Positions 1 to 10,560 of a DNA stretch of 64,000 bases are shown piece after piece. Positions within the stretch are counted from its first letter, which is position 1, and each line of letters begins with the position of its first letter. Source of the stretch: Nemertoderma westbladi. Lineage: Eukaryota > Xenacoelomorpha > Nemertodermatida > Nemertodermatidae. Below the pieces are notes generated by a model, which saw nothing but the letters and a program-made list of their open reading frames with translations, searched no databases and was not told the origin of the DNA. Location: assembly GCA_032718475.1 (NCBI GenBank), contig JAUCBJ010007580.1, positions 165,972-229,971 of the forward strand, written 5' to 3'. The translations under genes were made by a program, and so were the position numbers.

Positions 1-574
1 GTGTTAGAGATAGATCTGGCGTGTCAATTAGACATGGTGGCGCTAGACCAGAAAGAGTTAGAGAGGCAGTTGGATGAGGGGACTGCGCTGTTAGAGAAAG
101 AGAGGGAGTTGGCGAGGGAGTGTAGAGAGAGAGCCGAGAGGGTAGCGAGAAATTGTAGAGAGCAAGAAGAGAGAGAGGTAGAGGAACGTAAGGAGCGAGA
201 AATGAGAGTAGAGAATGAGCGTAAAGAGCGAGAGACGAAAGTAGAGAACGAACATAGAGAGCGAGAAGCGAGAGTAGATAGCGAGGGTAGAGAGCGGGTG
301 GTGAGAGAAACAGAGTTGGCGAACCAGAGTTTGCGAGAGGATAGAGAAAGAGAGAGGGCGGGAAAGCGTATACGGGATGATATGCATGCCCGGTTAAGGG
401 GGCTTATGCAATACCAGGCAAAGCAGAAGCGCTGATTAGTACTGGCGCAGTTGGGACTATCAGAGAGTGAGGCTGGCTCAGGTAGTATTTACGAGGAGCC
501 AGAAGTAATGGAAAGGTTTGTTAATATCCCACTTACAGGCACCGGACGACAGAACCAGAACTGGTGTAACCGTA
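1..574 (+). pseudogene. gag: BEL-1 gag, N-terminal charged coiled-coil part
   Basis: This piece is open from base 1 to a TGA at 433-435. It codes for an almost continuous Arg/Glu-rich helix with short repeats of the type ENERKERE, predicted to form a coiled coil. It matches 48600-49255 of BEL-2. The homologous reading continues past the stop to about 574 (SGSIYEEPE.. type peptide), so the TGA is a lesion and not the natural end. It is part of the structural Gag polyprotein of the element. No host function is implied. Confidence 0.7.
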
Positions 575-1881
575 CTGGCGGGGGGTAATAATAATACGTT
601 AGAAGAAATTAATATCAATAGTACCGTAGCCAGATAACCCTAACCAAACTTCCATTCCAGGAAATAATGCTTTATCCGGTAATTCTAATTTAAATACAAA
701 TAATCCAAATAATAATATTAATTTAAATGATACAGAATAATAATTCTAATTCAAATATTCAAAATAATCTACAGAATACTTTAAATTCAAATATAGCAAT
801 AATTCGAATAATAATTCTAATTTAAACTCTGAGCAGAATAATTCATAATTCTAATTTGAATAATTTAGAAAATAATAATATTGATAACGGGGCTATTAAT
901 ACTAATATAGGAGACACAGGTGGTCCAGCCAACAGCAGCCTGCAAGGCCACCTAGTTAGGCACGGAGTAGCAGGGGTGAGTGACCCCGACGGGAGCCTGC
1001 AAGGCCACGTAGTTAGGCAGGGAGCAGCGGGGGTGAGTCAACCCGACGGGAGCCTGCCAGGCCACGCAGTTGCACAGGGAGAGGCGGGGGTGAGCAGACC
1101 CAGCCGCAGTAGAGACAGTGCGTCGACTAGAGAGGGGTGTAGAAGCGAAGTAAGAGGTAGCGAAGTAAGGAGTGGCGAGTGGGGGGGGGCTACGGGCGCC
1201 CCACCATGGAAGATTAGTGGCGAGAGAGGGGGGCAGAGAATGCCCCGCAAGAGGGGCGTAGAAGCGAGGTAAGAGATAGTGAAGTAAGAAGCAGCGGGTG
1301 GGGGGGGGGGGGGGGGCTACGGACACCCCACCACGAGAGATTAGTAGCGAGAGGGGGGGGGGGGGGGCAGAGAATGTCCCACAGGCGTCGGCGGATAATG
1401 CGCGGGGCGAGATAGGTGAACCGCGGCACCCGACGACGGAGAATAGTAGGGGGATGCTGAGTATCTCCAGGAGCGTCCAGGCAGACAGAGAGAGAGATAT
1501 TAGTGCCGAGAGCGGGCGAGGGACGAGATGTCGAGCCCAGTCAGAAGAGAGAAGAAGAATAGTAGAGTTTAAATGGAGGTCGAAGAGAGAAGAAGTGGAG
1601 AGAATAGAAGAATCGTTGCTACGAGCGACCAGAGAGCTAGGATGGATAGCGAGCCGTCATTAGTAGAGATGGAGTTAGGGAGTCAGTGGGGTCGAACTCC
1701 GGGAGATTGCCGTCGCCCCGGAGAGACGCACCGCACACTAAGAGAAGGGTACAGGACGTACCGATTCGAGGACGAGAACAGGAGAGGGGATCGAAGGGAA
1801 ACTTCCCGACGGGATACAGCTGCCGATCGAGAGTACGGTAGTCGCGGGGAGGACGCTTCTCGAATTATTCGAGAAGGTTAA
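575..1881 (+). pseudogene. gag: BEL-1 gag, Asn-rich linker and Gly/His repeats
   Basis: An Asn-codon-rich stretch (about 620-900) leads into three imperfect repeats of the type SLQGHxVRxGxAGVS (about 935-1090). Arg/Ser/Glu-rich gag sequence follows (1298-1881), homologous to 49326-50600 of BEL-2. The frame changes several times, mostly at G-runs near 1183, 1300 and 1353. It is low-complexity gag sequence with no catalytic domain, and no longer codes for one protein. Confidence 0.6.
1139..1381 (+). repeat. Tandem duplication of about 120 bp inside BEL-1 gag
   Basis: The block starting gtagaagcgaagtaagagg (about 1139) is repeated from about 1257 with substitutions. Both copies end in a G-run, a GGCTACGG box and GCAGAGAATG. 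BEL-2 has one copy of the block (about 49860-49985), so the duplication is specific to BEL-1. The G-runs differ in length between copies. Confidence 0.7.
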
Positions 1882-2043
1882 ACTTCGGTCCGGGAGGGCA
1901 CATGCAGACTGCAGGACATACTGTAGGCCTTACTGCACATACTATAGGCCATGCTGGAAGAGATAGTGTAGGCGATAGGGATAGCGCGAACAACGGGATT
2001 AGATCCGGAAGTCGCGGAGTACATACCGGTAGGTAGGCAAGAA

Positions 2044-3450
2044 GTGGCTAGGCCTATATCGGTACCAGCACAGCAGCATGACTATAATATGCAGGGACAT
2101 AACATATATCCAGGGGAGGGGAGAGTTATTGCAGATAGGTGTATGGGCCCCAATATATTAACATCAACCTCAGTTCCAAACATACCGGTGGGGGGGGGGG
2201 GGGCAGGGTGGCATTCCCCATTACAATATCAACAATACACTCAAAACAGGAATAAGAATATTGAATCCCCTGGACGAGAACAGGTCTTGCGACACGGAAA
2301 TATGGAGGGGGCCATTACCCCCAATGATATATCCGACGCAAGTAAAGTCAACAGGCCCGACGGGCGGACCGCACACAGGAGAATCTGTACAGCATTCCTC
2401 GAACCCATTGGAAGCACAGGCAATGGGAATGGCGACACTTATCGATGCACTCAAGACCAGAATCGAATTACCACCTGTAGAGCCATTTACATTCGACGGA
2501 AGCAGACCGGAAGAATACCTGCAATTCCGACGCATGTACAGATACGAGATATTAAGTAAGAACCTGACGTAGGCGGAGTGCCTAAAATATTTACAGGTAT
2601 ATACAGGAGACCCGGCGTACGACATCGTGAGGCAATATCAGGGCATCGAGGGCGGCTTCACGACTGCATGGCGGGCCCTAGACAGGGAATACAGACACCC
2701 AGCCAAAATCATCTGGCAGACCTTAAGGGGTATAACATCGGGTGATCTACAGGATAACCCTGTTAGCATAAAGAAGTTTGCGAACAAGGTCGAGAAGGCG
2801 TTAATCGTGCTGAAAACATTAGATGCGCCATACGAACTCAATGCATCTAATAATATCACCACGATAGCGCAGGCACTGCCGATCTGGCTACGGAGCAAGT
2901 GGAGCAAGATCGCCTTCTCCACTCGGGAGAAGAAAGGTGCGGAACCGGACTTAGAGGAAATGTCGAACTTCCTCAACTACGAAGCAGAGTTGATCACAGA
3001 CCCAGTCTACAGTGAGGATAGTTTGGGCAAGGCGCTGAAGACCGAATACAACAGGCCTAAACCCGAACATAATCCGACAGACCCATTCCCGAGAGTGAGA
3101 CAGTCACTACCACACGCGGCCACACAGGGGGCTACAGCTAACTGTGGGCTTCACAGTTAGCTGGGAGTAGGGCCACACCGTGGCAGGGACAGAAAGAAAA
3201 TAACATCACGAACAAACATAATCCCAACATACCCAGTAGGCCGAGTAAAGATAACCAAAACACTAAATCGGTAGATATAAACCTATGCGCGATACGTGAG
3301 GGACTATACAGGGAACGCTACAATCCAGGATTCGAACATCAATTGCATAGGGATGGAACCCATAAGACCATGAGTTTACCATAGACCATTTGCAAGCGTT
3401 GCCTAAACAAGATCGTGTAGCCTACACAGACGCAAATGGACTATGTCATT
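2044..3450 (+). pseudogene. gag: BEL-1 gag, DUF1759-like domain
   Basis: Two frames (to about 2572, then 2627-3160) encode the BEL/Pao Gag core, with RIELPPVEPFTFDGSRPEEY followed by an RALDREYRHPAKI segment. The same sequence lies at 51060-51700 in BEL-2. A TAG at about 2571 breaks the join where BEL-2 reads CAG. From 3160 to 3450 only scattered similarity to the knuckle region of BEL-2 remains. The domain normally packs RNA into virus-like particles. This copy is dead. Confidence 0.8.
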
Positions 3451-3455
3451 GATGC

Positions 3456-4715
3456 GTGGTAGAAGGACACAGATCCGGAGAGTGTAGAGATTCACCAATA
3501 GGAGAGGATGAGACTGGAGGCCAAAGAATGGCTACAAGCACGACTGGAGCAAGAAGAAAGAGGAAAGTACTACTCGGGGTAGTGCCAGTGAAGATAACAG
3601 GAAGGGGCGGCCGATCAGTCACAACATTAATGCTGGTCGACAGTGGAGCAGCCTTCACGCTGGTGGAGAATTGGGTGGCCAAGGAGATAGGGTTACAGAC
3701 GAGGCTGAGTAGGTTGGCGGTAACTACTATCTCGAGTAAGGATGAGGTCCTGGAGATGAGGACAGGACGGTGCGAGATATCAGCGATTGCACCGGGATGT
3801 GACTATGGGGCGACCATAGACCCCATTCAGATCATAGAATCGACCAATATTAATGCCAGGAGACCAACTAACATCGAGGTCGAGCAGTACCGGTTCCTGG
3901 ACGATATCGATTTTTCAATACGGGAGGTGGATGTCTCGAAGGTATCCATCATAGTGGGTATGGACTGCCCGACTGCCCACGAAAGAGTACAGACGATCTT
4001 CGGGGAAGACAGACAGCAGGATCCGACAGCGATTCTCACGCCGTTCGGATGGATGCTTAGTGGCCCAATTAAAACCAAGATTCCACAAAGGGTGTCGGAG
4101 ACATCAGTGTGCATGCTACCAGGCACCGTTAAGGACATAGAGGAGAAACCAGAGATGGTAGATAAGCTAGAAGGAGAAGTAACAGCAAGAGAGTGGGCGG
4201 AGGAGAATGGATTCAATGCGGAAGACTTAGAGACAATGGGATGGAAGAAGGATGTTCCCAGCAAGTATCAGTATGGGGATGGAGAGGAGTGGACGGTGAG
4301 ATGTCCGGAGGACAACAGTCCGGAGGAGTGTCCTGAGGAGTGTCCGGAGGAATGTCCGGAGGAGTGTCCAGAGGAGTGTCCAGAAGAGACGCCGGTCCGG
4401 TTGAGAGGCATACCGAGAAGGGGAAAGTTGAGTAAGAAGACAGGGTGGAGAGGGATAGGATTACTTTTGTCCATTCTGTTTTATATATTCTTCCGATTTC
4501 TTTTCATTCTACCAGCAGGCGAAGACCAGATGAAGGGTGGCATTTTGCTGCCAGAAGATGTGGAAGTTAAGAAGGCGGAGGAGAGACCCGATTTTAGGGT
4601 GGCGGAAGAGGGAGAACCAATTCCTGGTGAGTTGGAATTAGCGAGGAAAGTGGGTCGAAAGATAAGAGGACGTACAGGGGGGCAGCGGGACAGTGCCTCC
4701 TGGAAGAATCGATAG
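3456..4715 (+). CDS. BEL-1 protease fused in frame to a PEEC repeat and a membrane segment
   Basis: This 419-residue ORF has no stop although its element is decayed. Residues about 25-225 are the BEL/Pao aspartic protease, with the active-site motif LVDSGAAFTLVE and the downstream VGMDCPTAHER block, matching 52200-52740 of BEL-2. At about 4125 the match to BEL-2 ends and RT is absent. The ORF goes on through an acidic stretch, a tandem (PEEC)n tract, a basic patch and a strongly hydrophobic segment GLLLSILFYIFFRFLFIL, which is a likely membrane helix, then an acidic tail. The tail may be the C-terminus of pol or an env-like ORF brought next to the protease by an internal deletion. Expression as a protein is unproven. 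Confidence 0.6.
   Translation: MVEGHRSGECRDSPIGEDETGGQRMATSTTGARRKRKVLLGVVPVKITGRGGRSVTTLMLVDSGAAFTLVENWVAKEIGLQTRLSRLAVTTISSKDEVLEMRTGRCEISAIAPGCDYGATIDPIQIIESTNINARRPTNIEVEQYRFLDDIDFSIREVDVSKVSIIVGMDCPTAHERVQTIFGEDRQQDPTAILTPFGWMLSGPIKTKIPQRVSETSVCMLPGTVKDIEEKPEMVDKLEGEVTAREWAEENGFNAEDLETMGWKKDVPSKYQYGDGEEWTVRCPEDNSPEECPEECPEECPEECPEECPEETPVRLRGIPRRGKLSKKTGWRGIGLLLSILFYIFFRFLFILPAGEDQMKGGILLPEDVEVKKAEERPDFRVAEEGEPIPGELELARKVGRKIRGRTGGQRDSASWKNR
4296..4388 (+). repeat. 12-bp tandem repeat encoding Pro-Glu-Glu-Cys
   Basis: About seven copies of a 12-bp unit (ccggaggagtgt and variants) run in frame with the surrounding ORF. They encode a Cys-spaced acidic tract. The unit differs by single bases between copies. 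Confidence 0.8.
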
Positions 4716-4745
4716 AAGATCGAGGAATCCCTTGAAGTTTAAGTC

Positions 4746-4800
4746 GTCCAAATGTGTTGGACTGAGGGGGGTGGGAATGAGGGTGAGACGCCCTTCCCAC
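4746..4800 (+). other. Conserved double hairpin after pol (BEL-1 copy)
   Basis: The first stem is GTCCAA/TTGGAC around a 5-nt loop (4746-4762). The second is GTGGGA plus AGGG paired with CCCT plus TCCCAC around loop tgagacg, with a 3-nt bulge (4771-4800). The G-rich run gaggggggtggga lies between them. The same two stems occur at 56194-56246 in BEL-2 with different loop or bulge bases. Confidence 0.65.
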
Positions 4801-4839
4801 ACGAATAAGAAATATAAATAATAAAAATAATTAAAATAA

Positions 4840-5470
4840 TAAAATAAGTAGAAAGTTAGTAGAAGTCAGATAGTAAGTAGAAAGTTAGAAATTAATAGTT
4901 AGTAGAAGTTAGATAGTAAGTAGAAGTTAGTAAGAAAGTTAGTAAGTAGCTAGAAAGTTAGTTAGAAGCTAGTAAGAAGTTAGAAGTAGGCAGATTAGGG
5001 AGTGTGGTATATAGACATACCACAGGAGTAGAGGGGTACGTGGTACTGTTAGAAGTAGGCAGATTAGGGAGTGTGGTATATAAACATACCACGGGAGTAG
5101 AGGGGTACGTAGTACCATTAGAAGTAGGCAGTAAGGGAGTGTATTATATTGACATGCCATGAGTAGTAGCAGAGGGGTTGTGGGCACCGGAAGCGCCACG
5201 TAGAAGTAGTAGTAGAGAGGTTGTGGGCACTGAAAGCGCCATGTAGATAGAGGTAGTGGCAGAGTGGTTGTGGGCACCGAAAGCGCCACGTAGTTAGAAG
5301 AGTTAGTAGAGTTAGAGAGTTGGAGAGTTAGTAGAGAGTAAGAGGGTTAGTAGAGTTAGTAGAGTCAATATAGTTAGTATAGTTAGTATAGTTAGTATAG
5401 TTAGTAAAGTTAGCAGAGTTAGTAGAGTGAAGAAGTAAGTAGTAAGTAGCAAGTAAAGTAGTAAGTAAGA
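4840..5470 (+). repeat. Minisatellite region of BEL-1 (gttag-rich)
   Basis: Irregular tandem copies of gttagtagaagttag-type units are followed by longer repeats carrying ggggtacgtggtac and accgaaagcgccacgtag boxes (about 4985-5300), then short agttagtag repeats to 5470. It occupies the same place as the 32-bp minisatellite of BEL-2 (56325-56945) and shares the GTAC-GTA-GTAC core. No coding potential is seen. Confidence 0.75.
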
Positions 5471-5885
5471 ATGATAATAGCACAGAAGGGAGGAGATATT
5501 GAGAGGAGGTGTTGGCGCATGAGAGAGTGCAGACGAGTGCAATTAAAGTGTGGGGAGCGAGTAGTGAGAGAGAGAGAGAGTAAGGGACATAGAGGTCTGA
5601 GGGTGAGAGAGAGTAGAGTGGAGTTAGAGTGGAGCCGAGGTGGAGTTAGAGTGAGAAGTTAGAGTTCAGGGTGAGGGAGTGTTTAAAATTGTGTGAGGAT
5701 TCCACAATTGTCTCAAACAGAGACGCAAGATGTCTTGGTGCAACTTAGGTTGCGGTTGCACCAAGAAGGGGTAGTAATATCATACCCAGAGGGAGCGGCC
5801 TGGAAAGCCGACTCCGAGAAGAGAACTCCACCCCACACCCAATAGTAGATCGGGTTCCAGCGGAATTGAAGCGCACTTAGAGGTG
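5471..5885 (+). other. BEL-1 non-coding 3' region
   Basis: The left part is purine-rich. From about 5790 it matches the 3' leader of BEL-2 (60535-60643), including gggagc, the block ccaccccacaccc and agatcggg. The accessory ORF of BEL-2 (57417-59963) is absent here. A small open frame at 5471-5662 is purine-rich low complexity, not a recognisable gene. Confidence 0.5.
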
Positions 5886-5923
5886 ATGCTATCTTCTCAC
5901 CAGGAAGATAGCATGGGGGGGAG
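5886..5923 (+). other. Perfect 11-bp stem-loop and polypurine tract of BEL-1
   Basis: ATGCTATCTTC, a 7-nt loop (tcaccag) and GAAGATAGCAT form a perfect hairpin (5886-5914). It abuts the polypurine tract gggggggag, which abuts the LTR. Hairpin and tract are identical in position and nearly in sequence at 60644-60681 of BEL-2. The tract would prime plus-strand DNA synthesis. The role of the hairpin is unknown. Confidence 0.75.
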
Positions 5924-6120
5924 TGTGAGCGGATTCAATTCCGCCGCATTATCCTCATAAAGTTGGGAAGTGGCACCTTTTCAGCAATATTGGAGATACG
6001 AGATGGATAACAACCAATCTCGTATCACAACCAATAAGCGGGGACAACACAAACCCCCAAAGCCACACAAAGGGAGGTTAGATGTCAAACCACCTCGGAA
6101 GGGAAATTAATATCGAAAGA
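5924..6120 (+). repeat. 3' LTR of BEL-1 (divergent subfamily, end uncertain)
   Basis: The LTR opens tgtgagcgg right after the polypurine tract. It keeps the layout of the BEL-2 LTR (a cataaagtt box, a gcaatattgg box, then an A/C-rich part) but differs at many bases and is shorter. The right end is not defined, because no second copy lies in the window. Confidence 0.55.
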
Positions 6121-6275
6121 ATATCGTCACTACTCTCTCAAAAACAAAACACTTAAATGAAGCCCGCGTGGTGCTCGAGCATTGGCAGCATCTGCTTACT
6201 CCAACCTGTGTACTGATGTCTCATCTCATGCTAATAGCTGAGCTACACAGTACTGCAGTATAGCTGTATTGCATA

Positions 6276-7796
6276 ATGCTGCACTCTGTTCCTGACAGCA
6301 ATGCTGTCCCTGTCAGTCAGCGACGTAATTCTTCTATTGACCAATCTGTTAGAAATAAATGTACCAGTAACGGTACTGGTAATGATAAAAGTATATCAGA
6401 TTCCTCCAGTGTATCAGATATAGATATGCCACCCACTGACACTAATAACCAGTGGGCAGAGAATAAGGTAGACGATGAGGTGGATCTTAGTGCCAGTTCT
6501 CCGGTAATCATACTTAATCCTTTCTTGTCCTTTCTCCTACAATGCACTTCTACCTGTACCTATGAGGTCGGGAGAGCAGCCTGTCTTAAACGTTTCACAG
6601 CGGAGGAGATTTGGAAGGCTAAAGTCCTACTATTTACGAGAGTGGAGATGGGTAGCGAGCTGAAGAATCATCGTGACACGCCTAACCGCAGTGCGAGTGA
6701 GGCCAACGTTATAGACTCATGGGATAAACTTCGGGAGTTGGATCAATGTGATAAGTTGCCTGTGATCGCAGTGGAGGCTCTAGATGCCTTGTTGTTGCCT
6801 TCCCTCCCTCCGACGAATAGTTCAGTCTCCAATGATGTACGGGAAGCGCTACAGTCTGCGAGTCTCTCAGTTCTAGACGATAAAATCCATGGTTTGGATA
6901 CGAATATTAAGGATCAGATGAAGGCATTGGAGACCACCTTCATGTCAGAAATAATTAAGGTTAGCCGTAAATTGGAAACACTGTCAGCTTCTGGGTTCGT
7001 TAGGTCCTCGGATCTGGTGGATAGGGCTTCCACTTCAGGTACCGGTACCAGAAGTACCAGTAGGCAGACTGCTTTGGGGGGTACCGGTGACGCCCCATGT
7101 CTCGTTGATCCTCCCCCGGCGGGTCGGCCCTCGTTTAGGGACGTTGTGAATTCCACCCAATCACGTCAGTTCGCGCAGCCCGCGCAGTATCAGAGAGGTA
7201 ATTATAGTGCAGGAAATATGTATTCCTCGAGTGTCGGAAATCGCCCCTCCGGTAGGTTGAACCCAAGTCGAGGCTATTACTCACCTCTGGCCACACCCAA
7301 TAGATCTCCGGCAACATCGTTTGGGGTTAGGGGAAGTGCGAAACGCCCACGTCCGAATTCCAATGAGGAGGAAGATCGGGAGGTGGAAGAAGTTGCGGAT
7401 GGAGGCAGTCAGTGGAGAACGCAACCCCCACGTCGACAACGTAAACCGATGGTTGTAGGTACTAAAGGGAGTCCGGTAGGAGCTGGTGACGATTCGTGAC
7501 CCCGGTTACGAGCGGCGCCTTCTGAGGTTTTCGTTTTCCGATGCTCTCCAGATACTACCGAATCTGATATTGTAGATTGTCTGAAGTCCCAAGATATACA
7601 GGTAGTCTCTAATGGTGTGGAGAAGGTGTCGATTCCGGATGCGCGCTCCGCGAGTTTTTGTGTCTCGCTCCGTTCAAATAAGTTGGAGGCAGTGTTGAAC
7701 CCCGCAACATGGCCTTCAGGTGTGTGTGTTCGAGAGTGGACCTACCGCAGTGCTGGGTTTCGTGCTCCCGATGGGCAACAGGGGTCCAACCGGTAA
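6276..7796 (+). pseudogene. LINE-A ORF1 with one in-frame TGA
   Basis: The frame opens at ATG 6276 and meets a TGA at 7497-7499. The same frame then continues through a conserved-looking block (FVFRCSPDTTESDIVDCL ... VLNPATWPSGVCVREW) to a TAA at 7794. That tail resembles the nucleic-acid-binding end of many LINE ORF1 proteins, so the TGA is probably a single disabling change or a readthrough site. The middle is Ser/Gly/Arg-rich and likely disordered. ORF1 proteins coat LINE RNA. ORF2 begins 33 bp downstream. Confidence 0.7.
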
Positions 7797-7829
7797 TATG
7801 CTAATTCAAATCTGTTCTAAAAACTAAAT

Positions 7830-10325
7830 ATGGCGTCACAAACTAAGTCATCAAACTCGGCGCGAAACGGTAATATTATTACTGTGACTTCGTACAATTC
7901 CACGGGGCTGGGAATTGATAAAGTAGAATTTATTAAAACACTTTTGTTAGGGTCTGACATTATATGTCTCCAAGAACATTTTTTGCTGAGTGATAATTGC
8001 AAAAAGTTCAAGAATTTAATTCCAGATTGCGATTTTTATTCAATACCAGCCGCATATTTGAGGGATGAAGTGTGCCAAGGTAGGCCCAGCGGTGGGCTCT
8101 GCATTTTGTGGAAAAAATCTATATCGAAATATGTATCTATTGTGCATACAAATAATAGGAGGCTACAGGCTGTCAATTTAAATTTTCCAAATGCTACATT
8201 TACCTTACTTAATAGTTATTTTCCTGTTGATGTACAAACCAGCACTACTGTGTCCGACGAGTTATTTATTTTGCTTAACGATATTACGGTTGCTATTGAT
8301 AATTTACTGTCTAATAGTATTATATGGGCGGGTGATTTGAATGCGGATTTAAACCATAATACTATTCATGTAAGCGGGGTTAAGGAGTTAAATGATAAAT
8401 TGTCATTACTACATGTATGGAATGTTTTCCCAATCAATTATACATACATATTTATGACTGACGGTATAATTCGTCGCTTGACGATAGATCATTTTTTGGT
8501 TAGCTATAACATTATGAATGCATGCGTAGAGGCAGATGTTATACATCATGGTGCTAATCTGTCATGTCATAGCCCAGTTTATTTTAAATTTCATGTTGAT
8601 GATTTAAATTTAAAAGCGGTACCGGATGTTACGCCACTGAAATGCTGTTATGATAAGGCGAGTCCGGATCAGAAGCTTAATTTCCAGAGTGAGTTATCTG
8701 ATCGCCTTAGCAATATTGAGTTAGATTCACAGTGCTTAAATTGTAATAATCTATTATGCTCCGTGCCGGAACATCCCTTTTCATTGAAAAATATACATTA
8801 ACAATTTTAGAGGCTATTAACGACGCTGCACAAAGTTTACCGCACACAGGTGGCGGGAGTAGTTCCTCTTCGAAACGTTCTCCACCAGTTCCTGGATGGA
8901 ACGAACAGGTTAAACAATTCAGGATAGACGCAATGTTCTGGTACGATGTTTGGAAAGCTGCTGGTAGTCCCACCGGCAGTAGTAGTTATCTTTTTCACAT
9001 GCGACGTACGAGCCGCGCACAGTATCAGTACGCAGTTCGTAGGCTTAAAAGGTCACAGGACTCGATTAAGCGGGATAAACTGTTACACGCTTGTTTGAGT
9101 GGTAATATTAATATTTTTAATGAAATTAAACAATTTAGAGGTAACCAGCATTTCCAATCAAATTCTATTAATGGTGTAACTAATCCTACTGAAATTTCAA
9201 ATATTTTTGCAAATATCTATTCGACTTTATATAATCAAGATTATATTGTGGATATTTCTATTGGTGATATCGAAAATAAATTACAAGACACATTGCGCAA
9301 TCTGAATGATAATAATGATTTTAGAACTAATTATAGCAACTGTGCAGGTTTTCGTGAAATGTTATCACCTCGTATTTTACACGAAGCCTTGTTAAGATTA
9401 AAAAATAACAAGTCCGATGTGAGTTACCGTTTTGATTCAGGCGCTTTAATTCACGGTGGTATTTTACTTGAGCAACATTTGTCAACTTTATTTAATGCTT
9501 TTCTATCACACGGTAATGTTTCTAAATGTCTACTGTACATTTCCTTTATTCCGATTGTAAAAAGTAAATTGGGTGACCTATCGGCAGACAGTAATTATAG
9601 AGCGATAGCTATATCGTCGCTAATCTTAAAGGTATTTCCGACAAGGGTCTGTTTGCTCGCCAATACTCTTCTGTATTGTTTTGAATATACTTATTAAATC
9701 CTTACGTAATTGTAAAGTAGGATGTTGTATTGGTAGCCAGTATTTTGGGGTTCTAGCCTACGCTGATGATGTGCTTTTGCTTTGCCCTTCTGTGATAGGT
9801 TTACAATATATGATAGACATTTGTAAAAAATTTTGTAGTGCATTTAATTTACGTCTAAGTACCAATGCTGATGTAGCTAAATGTAAGTGCAAATGCATCC
9901 CTTTTGGTTTTTCATGGAATCCCCCACAGCGGAAACTTTTTATTAATAATATTTTGCTGCCTTGGGTAAAAGATGCAATTCATCTAGGAATTACTCTAGA
10001 TTTCAAGTGCACTTTAAATTTCGATATTCTACGTAAAAGAGGTCAGTTTGTTGGAAAGCTGAATAATATCAGACAAGAATTCGGTTTTGCACATCCAAGT
10101 AATGTTACAAAATTACAGAAATTATATGCTATGTCGTTCTACGGTAGCTGTACTTGGAACCTTTGGTCAGACGAATGTCGTCGAATTTTAACTAGTTGGA
10201 ATACGAATGTACGAATTTTATGTCGCCTTCCTTTTAACGCGCACAGATTTATTGTTCAGGATGTTGTGGGTTTTTTGCACCCTTGGGTGATACTATGTAA
10301 AAATTTTGTATCTTTTTGTAACTCA
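7830..10325 (+). pseudogene. LINE-A ORF2: APE endonuclease and broken reverse transcriptase
   Basis: Residues 1-260 form an APE-type endonuclease (CLQEHFLL, GDLNADLN, then a degenerate IDHFLVS where the family has SxIDYxxxS). A frameshift lies near 8790. The RT N-terminal region (NYRAIAISS) runs to about 9640. There the reading jumps to the QGSVCSPILF motif, so the segment with catalytic motif A is gone. The AYADDVLLL motif is at about 9750. The ORF is broken at about 10325 by foreign sequence and resumes at about 12650. The enzyme cannot be active as it stands. Confidence 0.8.
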
Positions 10326-10329
10326 ATTT

Positions 10330-10407
10330 GTGGGGCGAGCCACGAAGTTGGCGGAGCCTTAGCGAATTGACACTGTTAGGGGGTGGGTCAATTTATGCAA
10401 ATAGTTG

Positions 10408-10469
<62 letters not shown>

Positions 10470-10560
10470 GTCGTTACGATTTTGACATGCTAATAACTTT
10501 GTCGGATTTAAAGCTGCCAAGTTGAAAATTTGTAGGTATCAATATGAGCAAAAGTTGAGA
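10330..10560 (+). repeat. Start of inserted repeat with (TCG)n microsatellite
   Basis: Foreign sequence begins gtggggcgagccacgaag right after the LINE-A ORF2 break. A run of TCG triplets lies at about 10406-10474, followed by taataactttgtcgg-type sequence. The same architecture (ggggcgagcgacgaaag, a T/G microsatellite, taataact, a gttta-rich end) recurs at 23105-23330, so both are members of one repeat family. The short Arg-rich ORF over the TCG run is an artefact of the triplet repeat. Confidence 0.6.

Larger units (their letters stand above)
1..6120 (+). mobile_element. BEL-1: degenerate BEL/Pao LTR retrotransposon, 5' end outside window
   Basis: The order is gag coiled-coil, Asn-rich linker, DUF1759-like gag domain, aspartic protease, a post-pol repeat region, a hairpin, a polypurine tract and the start of an LTR at 5924. 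Every block aligns by eye with BEL-2 (47054-61219), so both belong to one family, but the LTR differs enough to be another subfamily. RT, RNase H and integrase are missing: the sequence jumps from the end of the protease (about 4125) to a short membrane-segment ORF. The gag is broken by many stops and frameshifts. The left end lies outside the window and the 3' LTR end (about 6120) is approximate. Confidence 0.85.

Noticed and set aside
10328-10525. Arg-rich ORF
   Set aside because: Produced by reading the (TCG)n microsatellite. No other support.
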